From Ryuthela nishihirai (lineage: Eukaryota > Arthropoda > Arachnida > Araneae > Heptathelidae), in NCBI GenBank assembly GCA_038380435.1, contig JAWZYU010000034.1, positions 3,578,704 to 3,642,703 of the forward strand: a stretch of DNA of 64,000 nt. Reading direction: 5' to 3'. Both the position numbers and the translations under genes were made by a program. This document shows, in pieces, positions 1 to 10,063 of this stretch (positions are counted from its first letter, which is position 1; the number at the start of each line of letters is the position of its first letter). Under the pieces are notes generated by a model. The model ran no database searches and had not been told where the DNA came from. It saw only the letters and a program-made list of their open reading frames with translations.

Positions 1-378
1 AGAAAGAACTGCAGGAATGCCCTTAATCAATACCCTACTAGTCCTAATAGAAAGCATTACAGAGACCTTAATAAACTTGTAAAGGATCAGTTAGCTGCTG
101 ATAAGAATCTTTGGCTTGATGGTTTGGCTGACAAAGCCGAGGAAGCAGTTAGACAGCACAACAGCAGAGAGCTGTACCAGATAGTTAATGTTTTGTGTGG
201 TAGAAAACGGACAGATATACAAGGATTGAAGGATAAACAAGGTAAGGTTATAGAAGGGGAGGATTCTGTCATGGCTAGGTGGGCTGAGCATTTCAGTGAT
301 GTTCTAAACGATGTAGTTCTACTCCCATTGTTTGCAATGATGATAGATGCATTGGTGGCTTTAATGTTGGATCTATAA
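1..378 (+). pseudogene. RTE endonuclease-RT linker, partial
   Basis: Frame 1 is open from base 1 and encodes the charged linker that follows the endonuclease in RTE polyproteins, with segments such as AEEAVRQHNSRELYQI and MARWAEHFSDVLN. After about base 315 the natural continuation lies in another frame (STPIVCNDDRCIGGFN, then the RT). I infer a small indel near 310-320 that frameshifted one original ORF. The true start lies upstream of the window. Confidence 0.75.
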
Positions 379-395
379 CACAATCTGAAGTTATT

Positions 396-1880
396 TTGGC
401 TGTTTCTAAATTTAAACTTCATAAATCCCCAGGGGTAGATGAAATTACTACGGAAATGCTTAGAGCTGGGAATGTTTCGGTTACCACTTGGATGACTGAA
501 ATTCTGAGTATCTTTTATGATAAAGGCATGGTTCCTAAGGATTTTACCAGAGCTATTGTTATCCCTATTTTCAAAAAAGGTGATCGCAGTTCTTGTGATA
601 ACTATAGGGGTATCAGCCTACTCTCTGTTCCAGGTAAAGTTCTTTCCATGATTGTGCTTAATAGAATTAAGAATCTGGTTGACAGTCAATTGCGTGATGA
701 GCAATGTGGATTCAGAAGTGGTAGGGGATGTGTGGATCAGATATTTTCACTTAGGCAGATTCTTGAGAAATGTTTAGAGTTTCAGAAACCTTTGGTTGCT
801 AGCTTTATTAATTTCAAAAAGGCTTTCGACTCTGTTGATCGTCATAATTTGTGGTTGATTGTGAGATCATATGATATACCTGACAAGTTAGTTAACATTA
901 TGAAAGCTCTCTATAATAACACTGAGTCGTATGTGAGAGTTGGTAAGGCTTGTAGCAATTGGTTTAGCATTACTTCTGGTGTTCGACAAGGGTGCATTTT
1001 GTCTCCTTTTCTCTTTAGCTTGGTTATTGATTATGTTATGCGAAATTCACTTCAAGGGAAAGATTTTGGCCTTAAATGGGCTGGAGATACGAAAATTTCT
1101 GATTTAGATTATGCTGATGATTTAGCCCTTTTGGCAAATGATGTTGATGAAATGAACTCTTTCATTCGAGCTGTTGATGAGACTGGTAGTAGAGTAGGTT
1201 TGGTTATAAACAGAGAGAAAACTAAAGTGATGAAAATTGGTCAGGCAGGCTGTGATTCAGTTAATCTGAATGGTTGCAGTCTTGAGCAGGTGTCGCAGTT
1301 TAATTATCTTGGGAGCTATGTAACAGATAATGGTGATGTGCGGCATGAGATTAACAGACGAATAGGGATTGCTGCCGGGACTTTTAAGAACCTATGGAGA
1401 GTGTGGAGAAATAGGCGTATACACCTAAAGACTAAAATTAGACTGTATAATAGTTTGGTTCTTTCTAGGGTTAGTTATGGTAGCGAAACTTGGACACTTT
1501 GTAAACAAGATAACATGAAACTAGATGCTTTTGATTCCAGATGCTTACGCAGTATCTTGGGCATTAGGTGGTTCAACTTTGTAACTAATGATGAGATTAG
1601 GCAAAGAAGTTTGCAACCTCCTTTAAGCAGCATATTGTGCAGAGAGAGACTCCGTTGGTTTGGCCATGTTGCCCGTATGAATAATTATAGATTGGCGAAT
1701 AGGGTTATGAACAGTGTGCCTAAAGGCCTCAGAAAGAAGGGGAGACCTAGGATGCGGTGGGCAGACAATGTCAAACAGGACCTTGTTAGAATTGGTGTGC
1801 AGTGGCCAGATTCAGTAGATGTAGCTCAGGATAGACTTGCTTGGAGAACTAAATTGCACGGTCTGGTTGGACCTCCGTAG
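396..1880 (+). pseudogene. RTE reverse transcriptase frame, catalytically damaged
   Basis: This is a 494-codon open frame; its first codon, TTG, is a track convention and not a real start, because upstream sequence in the same frame is also RT-like. RT motifs appear in order: KSPGVDEIT (10-18), NYRGISLLSVPGK (69-81), GFRSGRG (105-111), motif A FINFKKAFDSVD (137-148), SGVRQGCILSP (194-204) and YADD (239-242). The C-terminal part has RLRWFGHVARM and KGRPRMRWADNV. In motif A the usual FxDFKKAFD has Asn at residue 139 (AAT at 810-812) in place of the metal-binding Asp, so it should be inactive even though the frame is long and intact. The copy at 27.2 kb keeps Asp at that position. Confidence 0.85.
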
Positions 1881-1996
1881 CCCATGGCTGCTTGAGGATG
1901 ATGATGACAAGAAAATATGGCAGCTGTCTTCTTTGTAAGTCAGATTTGATTTCTTTTAAATTTTCTTAAACGTGTTACATAATGAAACACCTAGAG

Positions 1997-2380
1997 TTGG
2001 GTTGTTTTACCTCTGAGGGGCACTTTTTTGCACACCATGGGCTAAGTGGCCAGGTCACATGACCCCGAAGGCTCAGAGAAGGTTGGGGGAGGGGACCCAC
2101 TGGAACAGTTGTTGGGAGACAGATGGTAGTCTCCCGTCAAGGCCATCCAGCGTGTACTTTAACATGCACAGGGTATGGCTTTCCCGCACACGGGGCCACG
2201 GCTTAACGTCCCATCCGACGGACGGCGGCCTTTCTAAGCCCATCGGGGTCCCCTACTGACCGTGGGCAAGGCGGGGGAATTTTTGCGGAGATAAATCTCA
2301 ACGCTGACCCAACTGGGACTCGAACCTGGGAACTACAGATTACGAGCCTGGCGCGCTACCGACTGAGCCACCCCCGCCCC
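1997..2380 (-). mobile_element. SINE-A, full length, with 12-bp TSD
   Basis: A complete minus-strand copy. The tRNA-like head lies at the right end (reverse complement of TGGCTCAGTCGGTAGCGCGC and GGTTCGAGTCC) and the tail at the left end (TTGGGTTGTTTTACC). It is flanked by the perfect direct repeat AAACACCTAGAG at 1985-1996 and 2381-2392, the signature of target-primed insertion. Confidence 0.95.
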
Positions 2381-2392
2381 AAACACCTAGAG

Positions 2393-2880
2393 CAAACTAG
2401 GATAGTGGATTATATATATTTCTAAAGAAGCAAAAATTTTGATTAAAAATTACAGGTTACATGTTTCGAACTTTTGGGGAATTTTCGGTTATGAAAATCA
2501 GCTATTTAAAGCATTTATTTGTATTTCACTAATATTTATAATGTAAAATAATCCAATGTATTTAAAGGCAAATTATCTAAGTGATTAAAGGCGCTGTTTG
2601 ATGTAATACCGTAATGACGAATTAATGTTACCAATTTTGCAAGAGTCAAGAAGAAAGCGAATTTCAGTTTGAAATGTTAATTTCTACAAAATAATTGTTA
2701 ATTTCTACAAAATAATATTTCCCTAAGAACAAAATACACTTTGAAACCACTGTGTAATTTCTATTGAAAGCGAAATTTACTTTCTGTTATATAAAAAAAA
2801 ACTTTTAAAAATCGTGCATATTCTCTGATTTTTATATTAATAAAAAATAGATATAGGAATAGAAATTGAAAATTTTTAAA
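2393..2880. other. AT-rich spacer, no feature seen
   Basis: AT-rich sequence with homopolymer runs and no coding potential or recognisable repeat, apart from a short direct duplication of AATTTCTACAAAATAAT near 2679-2716. Confidence 0.6.
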
Positions 2881-2980
2881 AATAAGGGCTCTAAAAAGTA
2901 GAAAATACACCTAAAGAATATTGATGGTGCAATCAGTCACTGAGTTCGTATTCCCTTCAAAGGAAGATAGTGTGCCTATT

Positions 2981-3612
2981 TACAGTAGTGTGCGAATTAG
3001 TTGGGACAAGCGAAGCTTGGAGAACCTCTTCGATCCGGCCACATCCAGCAATCTTCCCAACACCCACCCAAGGTCATGTTTTGGGGATGTTTCACAGCTT
3101 CTGAGCCACAGACGCTTCACCCCAATAAAGGAATGAAGGACAGCAAAAAGTACATAGGCATTCTAGAGGCAAAAATGGTCCCAACACTGCAGAAGCTGTT
3201 TCCTAACGGCGATGGGGTATTTCAACAGGATCTGGCTCCATGCCACAATTCTAGGCTTGCTAAGAGCTTCTTTATCCAGCAACATTTGAAGGTATTGGAG
3301 TGGCCAGGAAATTCACCCGATCTAAACCCATTGAAAATTTGTGGGCGATTATTAAAGCACGCATATCTAAGATGGATTGTACGACGATAACCAAAATGAT
3401 AGAAAGTGTCATGAAAGTATGGTACCACGACCCTGAAGTGAAGGAGATGTGTGGAAAGCTAGTGGCATCAATGATTGAGAGGGTGGAAGAAGTAATTAAA
3501 GCTAAGGGGGGTCACATTTACTATTAACTACACTATTAAACAAATAAATATTTTAGTTGTGTCTTTGTTACTGCATTTTCCTATTTTCCCAACTAATTTG
3601 CACAGTACTGTA
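2981..3612 (+). mobile_element. Tc1-like transposon, internally deleted
   Basis: The element begins TACAGTAGTGTGCGAATTAG and ends with the near-complement CTAATTTGCACAGTACTGTA, with TA at both outer edges as in Tc1/mariner insertions. The left terminal repeat runs straight into the middle of the transposase, so the DNA-binding domain and first catalytic region are gone. It is nested inside the FB foldback element. Confidence 0.8.
3001..3527 (+). pseudogene. Tc1-like transposase, C-terminal fragment, frameshifted
   Basis: The first frame (3001-3390) contains VMFWGCF, FQQDLAPCHNS (position of the second catalytic Asp) and WPGNSPDLNP. Reading then shifts frame near 3310-3330 to PIENLWAIIKARISK in the frame ending at 3527. 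These are hallmarks of the Tc1 DDE domain's C-terminal half. Lack of the N-terminus and the frameshift make it non-functional. Confidence 0.85.
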
Positions 3613-4224
3613 CCTACCTAACAAAATTGCCGGAGTCCTATCTTCCTTTGAAATGAATACGAATTCATTGATTGCACCATTGATGTGCTTTAGGTTTAAT
3701 TTCTACTTTTCAGAGCTCTATAGGAAGATAGGTATTTTTTAATTTTTTTTTGTTACTAATAACACCGATCTAAAAAAAAACTTGCATTTGATATTTGACT
3801 CATAAACATCGATCATATTCCCCCCATTTTTGGAGTCATGTTTGAGATAGCCCATGACATTGGAGACGTCACAGACTTTGAGATACGACTCATTAAAGTC
3901 GAACCCTGCAAAAACCTGCCCCCTCTCCTTTTATCAGGGGAAATAGTGGGGCAAAATTCGAAAGAGTTTACGACCGTCATTATAGGAGCTTTCATTTGAC
4001 ACATAATTCGTAACTCTATACAATCCCATTTGGAACATATAGTAGAACGACTTTCACATTTCCGTTTTTTAGGGGGGCAAGAAATAATGGGAGTAGTTTC
4101 AATGCACTACAGTCCCCCCATTGCACAGTGTTTTCCCTTTATGAAGTCTTTGACCACGCCCCTTACACGCTCTTATTTAATATCCATAACTGACCACGCC
4201 CTTAATAATAACTCATTTCATAAT

Positions 4225-4440
4225 TAGTGCTGTTTCCGCCATTTTGACTACAAACTCCCGAATAAGTCCCGCCATTTTAGTTTCTACCCTCATCCGAAAT
4301 TTCTAAGTCCAGACTCTGCCATCTTGGTTCCCGCCATTTTGAATCCTGACGTCACCACAAACTCCTCCCATTTTGCCATTCGTCCACCATTTTGAATTCT
4401 GCCATCTTGGTTTCTGCCCTCATCTGAAAATTCGAAGACC
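4225..4440. other. Cluster of CGCCATTTTG / GCCATCTTGG motifs
   Basis: Within about 200 bp the words CCGCCATTTTG, CCCGCCATTTTAG, TGCCATCTTGG, CCGCCATTTTGAATC, CACCATTTTGAATT and TGCCATCTTGG occur, in a degenerate direct-repeat pattern. They resemble the core GCCATNTTG bound by YY1/Pho-type zinc fingers in animals. Regulatory function is not shown; a decayed tandem repeat explains it equally well. Confidence 0.35.
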
Positions 4441-4539
4441 AACCATCATCTGAAATATTGTTAATTGTGTCGCCATCTACTGTATAACACACGTACTATA
4501 TTTTTAACACACATATACAGTATTTTAAAAAAACTGTTT

Positions 4540-4640
4540 TCCCACGACAGGACTCGTTCCGAGGTCTTGCAAGTCCCACGACAGGCATCTTGGTTTTCTG
4601 ACATCTTCACGAAACCCCAAAAAATTTGCAAAACTCGCGT
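4540..4640. repeat. Short dispersed repeat, copy 1
   Basis: The stretch with AAGTCCCACGACAGGCATCT followed by a TTTGCAAAACTCGC block recurs at 5755-5850 with small differences (ACGGCCATCTTGGTTTCTG, TTTGCGAAACTCGC). The two copies flank the SINE-A fragment and the AT-rich tandem repeats. The family is not recognised. Confidence 0.55.
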
Positions 4641-4757
4641 TTTTGCTTATCAATGCGTTTAACCATTACACCAAGGGTAGTTATATGCTTCAATGCTTAA
4701 ATGTGTCTCAAGTGGGGATAACTGATCATTGTAAATTACGAATCTCTTTATCTCTTT

Positions 4758-4992
4758 GGCCGCCGTCCGTCGGATGGGACGTTAAGCCGTGGCCCCCTGT
4801 GCGGGAGAGCCATACCCTGTGTGCGTTAATGAACACGCTGGATGGCCTTGACGGGAGCTACCATCTGTCTCCTAACAGCTGTTCCAGTGGGTCCCCTCCC
4901 CCAACCTTCTCTGAGCCTTCGGGGTCCATGTGACCTGGCCTTGAGCCCATGGTGTGCAAAAAAGTGCCACTCAGAGGTAAAACAACCTAACC
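4758..4992 (+). mobile_element. SINE-A, 5'-truncated, with 11-bp TSD
   Basis: The copy starts in mid-body at GGCCGCCGTCCGTCGG and lacks the tRNA head. It runs to the normal tail (AAAACAACCTAACC) and is flanked by TTTATCTCTTT at 4747-4757 and 4993-5003. A truncated 5' end inside an intact TSD is what incomplete reverse transcription during target-primed insertion produces. Confidence 0.93.
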
Positions 4993-5029
4993 TTTATCTC
5001 TTTATAATTTAACGTGCGAATTTTATATT

Positions 5030-5750
5030 TCATGTATTTATTTTTATTAACTTGCGAATTTTTTTTATTCTTATAATTTAACGTGCAAATATTTACAAAT
5101 GAATTGTTTACTCCTCGTAAATTAACACGGTATTTTTTACTCCTTGTAAATTAACAATTTTTATTTTTTAGTCATTGTAAATTAAGACACGTATTTTTTA
5201 GTACTTGTAAATTATCCTACGTATTTTTTAGTCATTGTAAATTAACAGTTTTTATTTCTTGTAATTAATGTTCGATTTCCTTATAAATTAGCCCACATAT
5301 TTTTAGGTCTTATAAATCAACCCGCGAATATTTTTATTTCATGTATTTATTTTTATTCCTTATTAATTAAACACTTATCAAAAGTTCGACCCCCTCATTA
5401 AAAAACCTTTATTAATATGCGCTTTCCTTTATTAAACACTTATCAAAGGTTCCGTCCCCCCCTCACCCATTGACGGGTATCTTCGATGGTCAACCTATAA
5501 TTTCCTTATTCATTAAAAAAACCCTTTACCAAAAGTTCCGCCCCCTTTATTAAACACTTATCAAAGATCAAAGAGAGAAATCACTCTTATCACTTATCAA
5601 ATCACACTTATCACTTATCAAAGAGAGAAATCACTCTTTGGCGGGCATCGAAGATGCCCAACCTATAATTTTCTTGTTCGTTAAAAAAAAACCTTTATCG
5701 AAAGTTTAGTTCCCCTTTTATTAAACACTTATCATAATTTCCACCCCCCT
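5030..5750. repeat. AT-rich degenerate tandem repeats
   Basis: From about 5030 to 5340 there are roughly eight degenerate repeats of a 35-45 bp unit containing CTTGTAAATTAACA and CGTATTTTTTA. From about 5370 to 5750 a second unit with TTATTAAACACTTATCAAA and a C-rich stretch recurs, including a local duplication around 5580-5640. No coding potential is seen. Confidence 0.6.
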
Positions 5751-5754
5751 TGGA

Positions 5755-5850
5755 CGCCCAACACTTCGCGAAATTTCTCCAAGTCCCACGACGGCCATCT
5801 TGGTTTCTGTCATCTCAACAAAGCCCCCAAAAATTTGCGAAACTCGCATC
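5755..5850. repeat. Short dispersed repeat, copy 2
   Basis: Second copy of the unit at 4540-4640, with CCACGACGGCCATCTTGG and TTTGCGAAACTCGC. It marks the right edge of the AT-rich block. Confidence 0.5.
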
Positions 5851-5972
5851 CTATGAGGTAATAGAACCTTATAGAAAATGTTGCACATTCTAGCCAAGTC
5901 CCAGAAAATGGCGCAATTCTGGAATGTGTGATGCAATCACCATGTCCAGACTTGTAAACCCATGAATAATTC

Positions 5973-6080
5973 CATCCCCTCTCAGAATGGCTGATGCAAT
6001 CCTCAAAATAATTGCAAAGTCCAACTAAACTTTCGGTAGCAACGTTCAGGGCATCCCCTCTCAAAATGGCTGATGCAAAT
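5973..6080. repeat. Pair of 27-bp direct repeats, 79 bp apart
   Basis: CATCCCCTCTCAGAATGGCT at 5973 recurs with one base change at 6052, each followed by GATGCAA. The intervening and flanking sequence is not recognised. It may be a remnant of a larger repeat. Confidence 0.45.
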
Positions 6081-6289
6081 CTATTGTCTCCTGCTCAACT
6101 TTGTTGCACTTTTGCACATGGCAGTTCGGTGCCCATGATCATTGTAGTTGAAGCAAAGAATAGGCGGTTTAAAATACTCCTTCACAGGAAAGCTACAAGC
6201 TCCTAAATAAATATTGCGTGGTAGTTTTCTTACGAAAAAAAGTTAGCACTATATTATCAGTAATTATTCTTTCAGGTGGGACGTCTTTT

Positions 6290-7390
6290 CCCCCTTTCGA
6301 CTATCTGACCATTCTTCTACAATGCGTAACTCCTAGGGGCGGGGGTAGCTCAGTCGGTAGCGCGCCAGGCTCGTAATCTGAAGTTCCCAAGTTCGAGTCC
6401 CAGCTGGGTCAGCGTTGAGATTTATCTCCGCAAAATTCTCCGCCTTGCCCACGGTCAGTAGGGGACACCGATGGGCTTGGAAAGGCCGCCGTCCGTCGGA
6501 TGGGACCATAAGCCTTGACTCCGTGTGCGGGAGAGCCATACCCTGTGCACGTTAAAGAACACGCTGGATGGCCTTGACGGGAGGCTACCATCTCTCTCCC
6601 AACAGCTGTTCCAGGTGGGTCCCCTCCCCCAACCTTCTCTGAGCCTTCGGGGTCCATGTGACCTGGCCATTTAGCCCATGGTGTGCAAAAAAGTGCCGCT
6701 CAGAGGTAAAACAACCCAACCCAGCGTAACTCCTATGCTCCTTTAGAGCATATATCACTTCTGTCTCGGACAAATCCTCGCTAACATCCGAAATTCGTCC
6801 CATTGTTTTGAAATTTCTGACTGGGAAACGGCAAGAAATATTCAGGCCCAACATTGTTTTAACTTTTTCAGTTTTTCAACTTGCTGTTGTGTTTCCAGGT
6901 AAGCAGATTACCTTTTCTGGTAATCTACTTTAAACAACATTACATTTACAAAATTACTTTAAAATTTAAGAAATTCTCAAGTAATTTTGTTACCTTTAGT
7001 ACATTTAAAGAACTCAACTTCTTTGATTCAAAAGACAGAATTGCGACTATTGTTCTGTTCTCTATATTTTGTGATATTATTCTTATCTGATTATTATTTT
7101 TGCCGCTTTTAACTACTGTAAAAGAATCCAAATTCCTTTCAGGCTGCAGGGAGAGCAGCTCCAATTCAGCCATGTTGTCATCATCAAAATCGCTATCTAT
7201 CGTATTATAATCATGTCCGCCAGGCTCAGGAACAGGGTCTCTTCCATTTCAACAAGGTCTGTCAACCTAATAGCTACATCTTGTTATGTTTACTATTACC
7301 CTTGGAAGGCCCAAAGCCATCGGCTTTACTTTTTTTCTTAGCAGATCTAGTATTCTTAGCTTCTACTGAGCTCATATTAGATCACCGAAA
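6290..7390 (-). pseudogene. Probable LINE ORF1 (gag-like) remnant
   Basis: On the minus strand a Lys/Ser-rich start (MSSVEAKNTRSAKKKSK, from about 7374) is followed in shifted frames by LDSFTVVKSGKNNNQIRI (around 7090-7140) and then TMGRISDVSEDLSETEVIYA (around 6740-6815). A basic N-terminus, a DxFTVVK-type segment and a GRIxxVxEDLSExEV segment are typical of ORF1 proteins of Jockey/CR1-like LINEs. The frame is broken several times and interrupted by a SINE-A at 6336-6723. It lies downstream of the minus-strand LINE at 7.8-10.65 kb, so it belongs to a separate copy. The family assignment is inference. Confidence 0.45.
6336..6723 (+). mobile_element. SINE-A, full length, with 12-bp TSD
   Basis: A complete plus-strand copy with TAGCTCAGTCGGTAGCGCGC (box A region) and AAGTTCGAGTCC (box B). 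Its head, CAGGCTCGTAATCTGAAG, is the closest of all copies to an elongator tRNA-Met. It is flanked by GCGTAACTCCTA at 6324-6335 and 6724-6735. Confidence 0.95.
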
Positions 7391-8569
7391 TCAGGACAAA
7401 CTCTACAGAGATTAACCTTTTTCTAAAGTCTGAAAGACATTCTATGTATAATATACGTACCTTGATACGAGGCAGACAATGGGCCTACAAAATTCACTTA
7501 ACCAATATAAAAATGTTCAGGTTGAAAGCATTGTCCAAACGGGTTCTTGACGCCAAATTAGTATCTTCTTTCTTCTGTTCACTTCCGAACTCGATCACAA
7601 AGGGCTCGAAATTAAAAAAAAGGCCGTTAATCCATTCTCCCCCCTCCAAAAAAAAAAAACGTTCTCTACTCCGACCCTTCATTCCATCCTCCTAAGTAGT
7701 TCTGTCAGTCAGTCAAAAAATCTCTAGACTACCCGAAACTCGGGGCTTTTCGTCCCTCTCCTCCAGATTGTCAAGAATGGAGTAATTGCCTAAAAGCAAG
7801 ACCTCACCTTAGTTCTAAGTTCCTTGAAATTCTTTCAAAAAGATCACAATTATGTAGAAATTTCAAAGTTTCTTGAAAACAAAATCTTCTTAAAGATGGT
7901 TCTTCTTGTCCTAATAGACTTTTAAGACTCAATTCAGTAACATCATTTCTTTTTAGACTGTTTATTAATTCTCTCCTTTGATTTTCATATTCTTCACAAT
8001 TAAGAAGTACATGTGATACTTTTTCTTTCACATTGCAATGAACACAGTTCGGAGAATTTACTTTTTTCGTTTTCAATAAGGAATCGTTTAATAAAGTTGA
8101 GCCTGGTGATACAGATAATAATCTTTCTGGTCAAACCAAAGTTTCGAAAGGGAGAAAATCTCATTCTCAATCATGCTTCGATGATTGAATCTCCCAGATG
8201 TTAATACCTCAAAATGATGTTATACATGATACAGTTCTTAATATAAGACATGTTTCCAGCAATTCCAAGTTTCAGAAGTTTGTAAAGCATTCCGTTAATC
8301 CGAATGAAGTCATAAGCTTTTTGAAGATCTATAAAAATAGCAACTGTGTACATATTCTTAATATTCAGTCCTGTTTGAATATCTGTGACAAGGTCAATAA
8401 TACAGTCCACTGAGCTTCTGCCAGCTCTGAAGCCATTAATGTTATAATGAAGGAGATGGTTTGATTCTGTTATCCAATTTAATCTGCTATTCACCATACT
8501 TTCAAGCATTTTTCCCAAGCATGAGCAGAGTGCAATAGGTCTACAAGATGTCATATCACCAGCTGATTT

Positions 8570-8957
8570 GGGGGGCGGGGGTGGCTCAGTCGGTAGCGCG
8601 CCAGGCTCGTAATCTGCAGTTCCCAGGTTCGAGTCCCAGCTGGGTCAGCGTTGAGATTTATCTCCGCAAAATTCCCCGCTCTGCCCACGGTCAGTAGGGG
8701 ACACCGATGGGCTTGGAAAGGCCGCCTTCCGTCGGATGGGACGTTAAGCCGTGGCCCCATGTGCGGGAGAGCCATACCCTGTGCACGTTAAAGAACACGC
8801 TGGATGGCCTTGACGGGAGGCTACCATCTGTCTCCCAACAGCTGTTCCAGTGGGTCCCCTCCCCCAACCTTCTCTGAGCCTTCGGGGTCCCTGTGACCTG
8901 GCCTTTAGCCCATGGTGTGCAAAAAAGTGCCGCTCAGAGGTAAAACAACCTAACCCA
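8570..8957 (+). mobile_element. SINE-A, full length, reference copy, 12-bp TSD
   Basis: I use this copy as the family reference. The 5' tRNA-like part (about 70 nt) has box A TGGCTCAGTCGG and box B GGTTCGAGTCC. The anticodon arm CAGGCTCGTAATCTG resembles elongator tRNA-Met with CAT changed to CGT. The body has GATTTATCTCCGCAAAATTC, GTCGGATGGGACGTTAAG and GCACGTTAAAGAACACGC. The 3' end is GCTCAGAGGTAAAACAACC plus one to three AACCC-like units. TSD ACCAGCTGATTT at 8558-8569 and 8958-8969. It sits inside the RT of LINE J1. Confidence 0.96.
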
Positions 8958-9355
8958 ACCAGCTGATTTTGTAAGCTTGAGAGCAGGAACAACAAAAGAT
9001 GTATTCCAAATATCTGGTAAAATGCTTCGTTCCCAGATTTCATTAAAAAGATTTAGTATAGTGTTAGTGTTTTTCCGGAAGATTCTTGAGTAACTTATAG
9101 GATATACCATCTGGTCCTGGAGAGGTTGATGATTTAGAATATTTAAGAACAGGTTTAAATTAACTCATATTAAATTTCCTGTCCAAGAAATCAAGAGCTT
9201 TTGGATTTAGATTGTACGACTTTTCTAATTCCCTCTCTACCACAAACTGGTTTTCAAGAAATTCAGGAGACATTAAAATTAGTTCCTGAAGTTGAAAACA
9301 TAAGTGCAAATTCATTTGCTACATTTTCTAAAGTTTTGTTTTCCTCTAACCTTAT

Positions 9356-9648
9356 ATCCGCAAAATTCCCCGCCCTGCCCACGGTCAGTAGGTGACACCG
9401 ATGGGTTTGGAAAGGCCACCGTCCGTCGGATGGGACGTTAAGCCGTGGTCCCGTGTGCGGGAGAGCCATACCCTGTGTACGTTAAAGAACACGCTGGATG
9501 GCCTTGACGGGAGGCTACCATCTGTCTCCCAACAGCTGTTCCAGTGGGTCCCCTCCCCCAACCTTCTCTGAGCCTTCGGGGTCCCTGTGACCTGACCTTT
9601 AGCCCATGGTGTGCAAAAAAGGGCCGCTCAGAGGTAAAAACAACCCAA
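9356..9648 (+). mobile_element. SINE-A, 5'-truncated, 13-bp TSD
   Basis: The copy starts at ATCCGCAAAATTCCCC, lacks the tRNA head, and runs to the AACCC tail. It is flanked by the perfect repeat CCTCTAACCTTAT at 9343-9355 and 9649-9661, inside LINE J1. Confidence 0.94.
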
Positions 9649-10063
9649 CCTCTAACCTTATCATTTTCCATATTTTTTCCGAGGGAGTAAAAAGGTCAAT
9701 GATTTGACAGAAATTGTCCCATTCCATCCTTCTTGTATCCTAAATTTTCTTTTTCGTTAATGCGTTAATCCTTTTATAATAGATTATATGATCTAAAATT
9801 CTCGTTTTTCAAGCCCTTCTTTCAGCTTGCGCTCTCAAGACAATATGTTAATAAATTGAGTATTATATTTCAGGTTTTTAGGATTATTGATTTCTCTAGT
9901 ACTTTTTATTTTAGCTGTGTTAATGCCTTCCGTAAAATTGTTTATGGAAAAAATTCTTCGCAGTTTTCAAGTTCTTGATTGAGAGCAGTTCTGAAAGATT
10001 CCCAGTTTAAAATTTTTATTTTATCCTTTTCCATTCTCTTTGGAAGTCCACTAATTAGAATCG

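Larger units (their letters stand above)
1..1908 (+). mobile_element. RTE-type LINE, copy 1 (5' end outside window)
   Basis: The sequence encodes, in order, the endonuclease-to-RT linker, a reverse transcriptase and the C-terminal region typical of RTE-clade non-LTR retrotransposons. It ends after the stop codon with a short GATGATGAT tail near 1900-1908, a common RTE 3' end. Related copies in this window are at 27233-28420, 49386-49717, 52488-52695 (minus strand) and 63425-64000. The copy looks dead: the linker and RT are in different frames and the first catalytic Asp is lost. The clade call rests on motif order and on the C-terminal WFGHVARM and GRPRMRW motifs. Confidence 0.85.
2885..4030. 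mobile_element. Foldback element (FB), copy 1, with nested Tc1
   Basis: The left arm (2885-2977, containing GATGGTGCAATCAGTCACTG) is inverted relative to 3625-3725 (GATTGCACCATTGATGTGC). Between the arms sits a Tc1-like insertion at 2981-3612. A further block from 3790 to 4030 (TTTGACTCATAAACATCG through CTTTCATTTGACACATAA) recurs at 19.97-20.5 kb and, inverted, at 46.49-46.72 kb. Together the three copies suggest a long foldback element of the form A'-B-B'-A. The ends are not precisely defined. No transposase is associated. Confidence 0.65.

Noticed and set aside
91..422. Minus-strand frames antisense to the RTE linker
   Set aside because: Shadow frames; the plus strand has clear RTE coding similarity.
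6336..6410. Functional tRNA genes at SINE-A heads
   Set aside because: Box A and B are present, but each head continues into the SINE body, the acceptor stems do not pair and copies are flanked by insertion TSDs.
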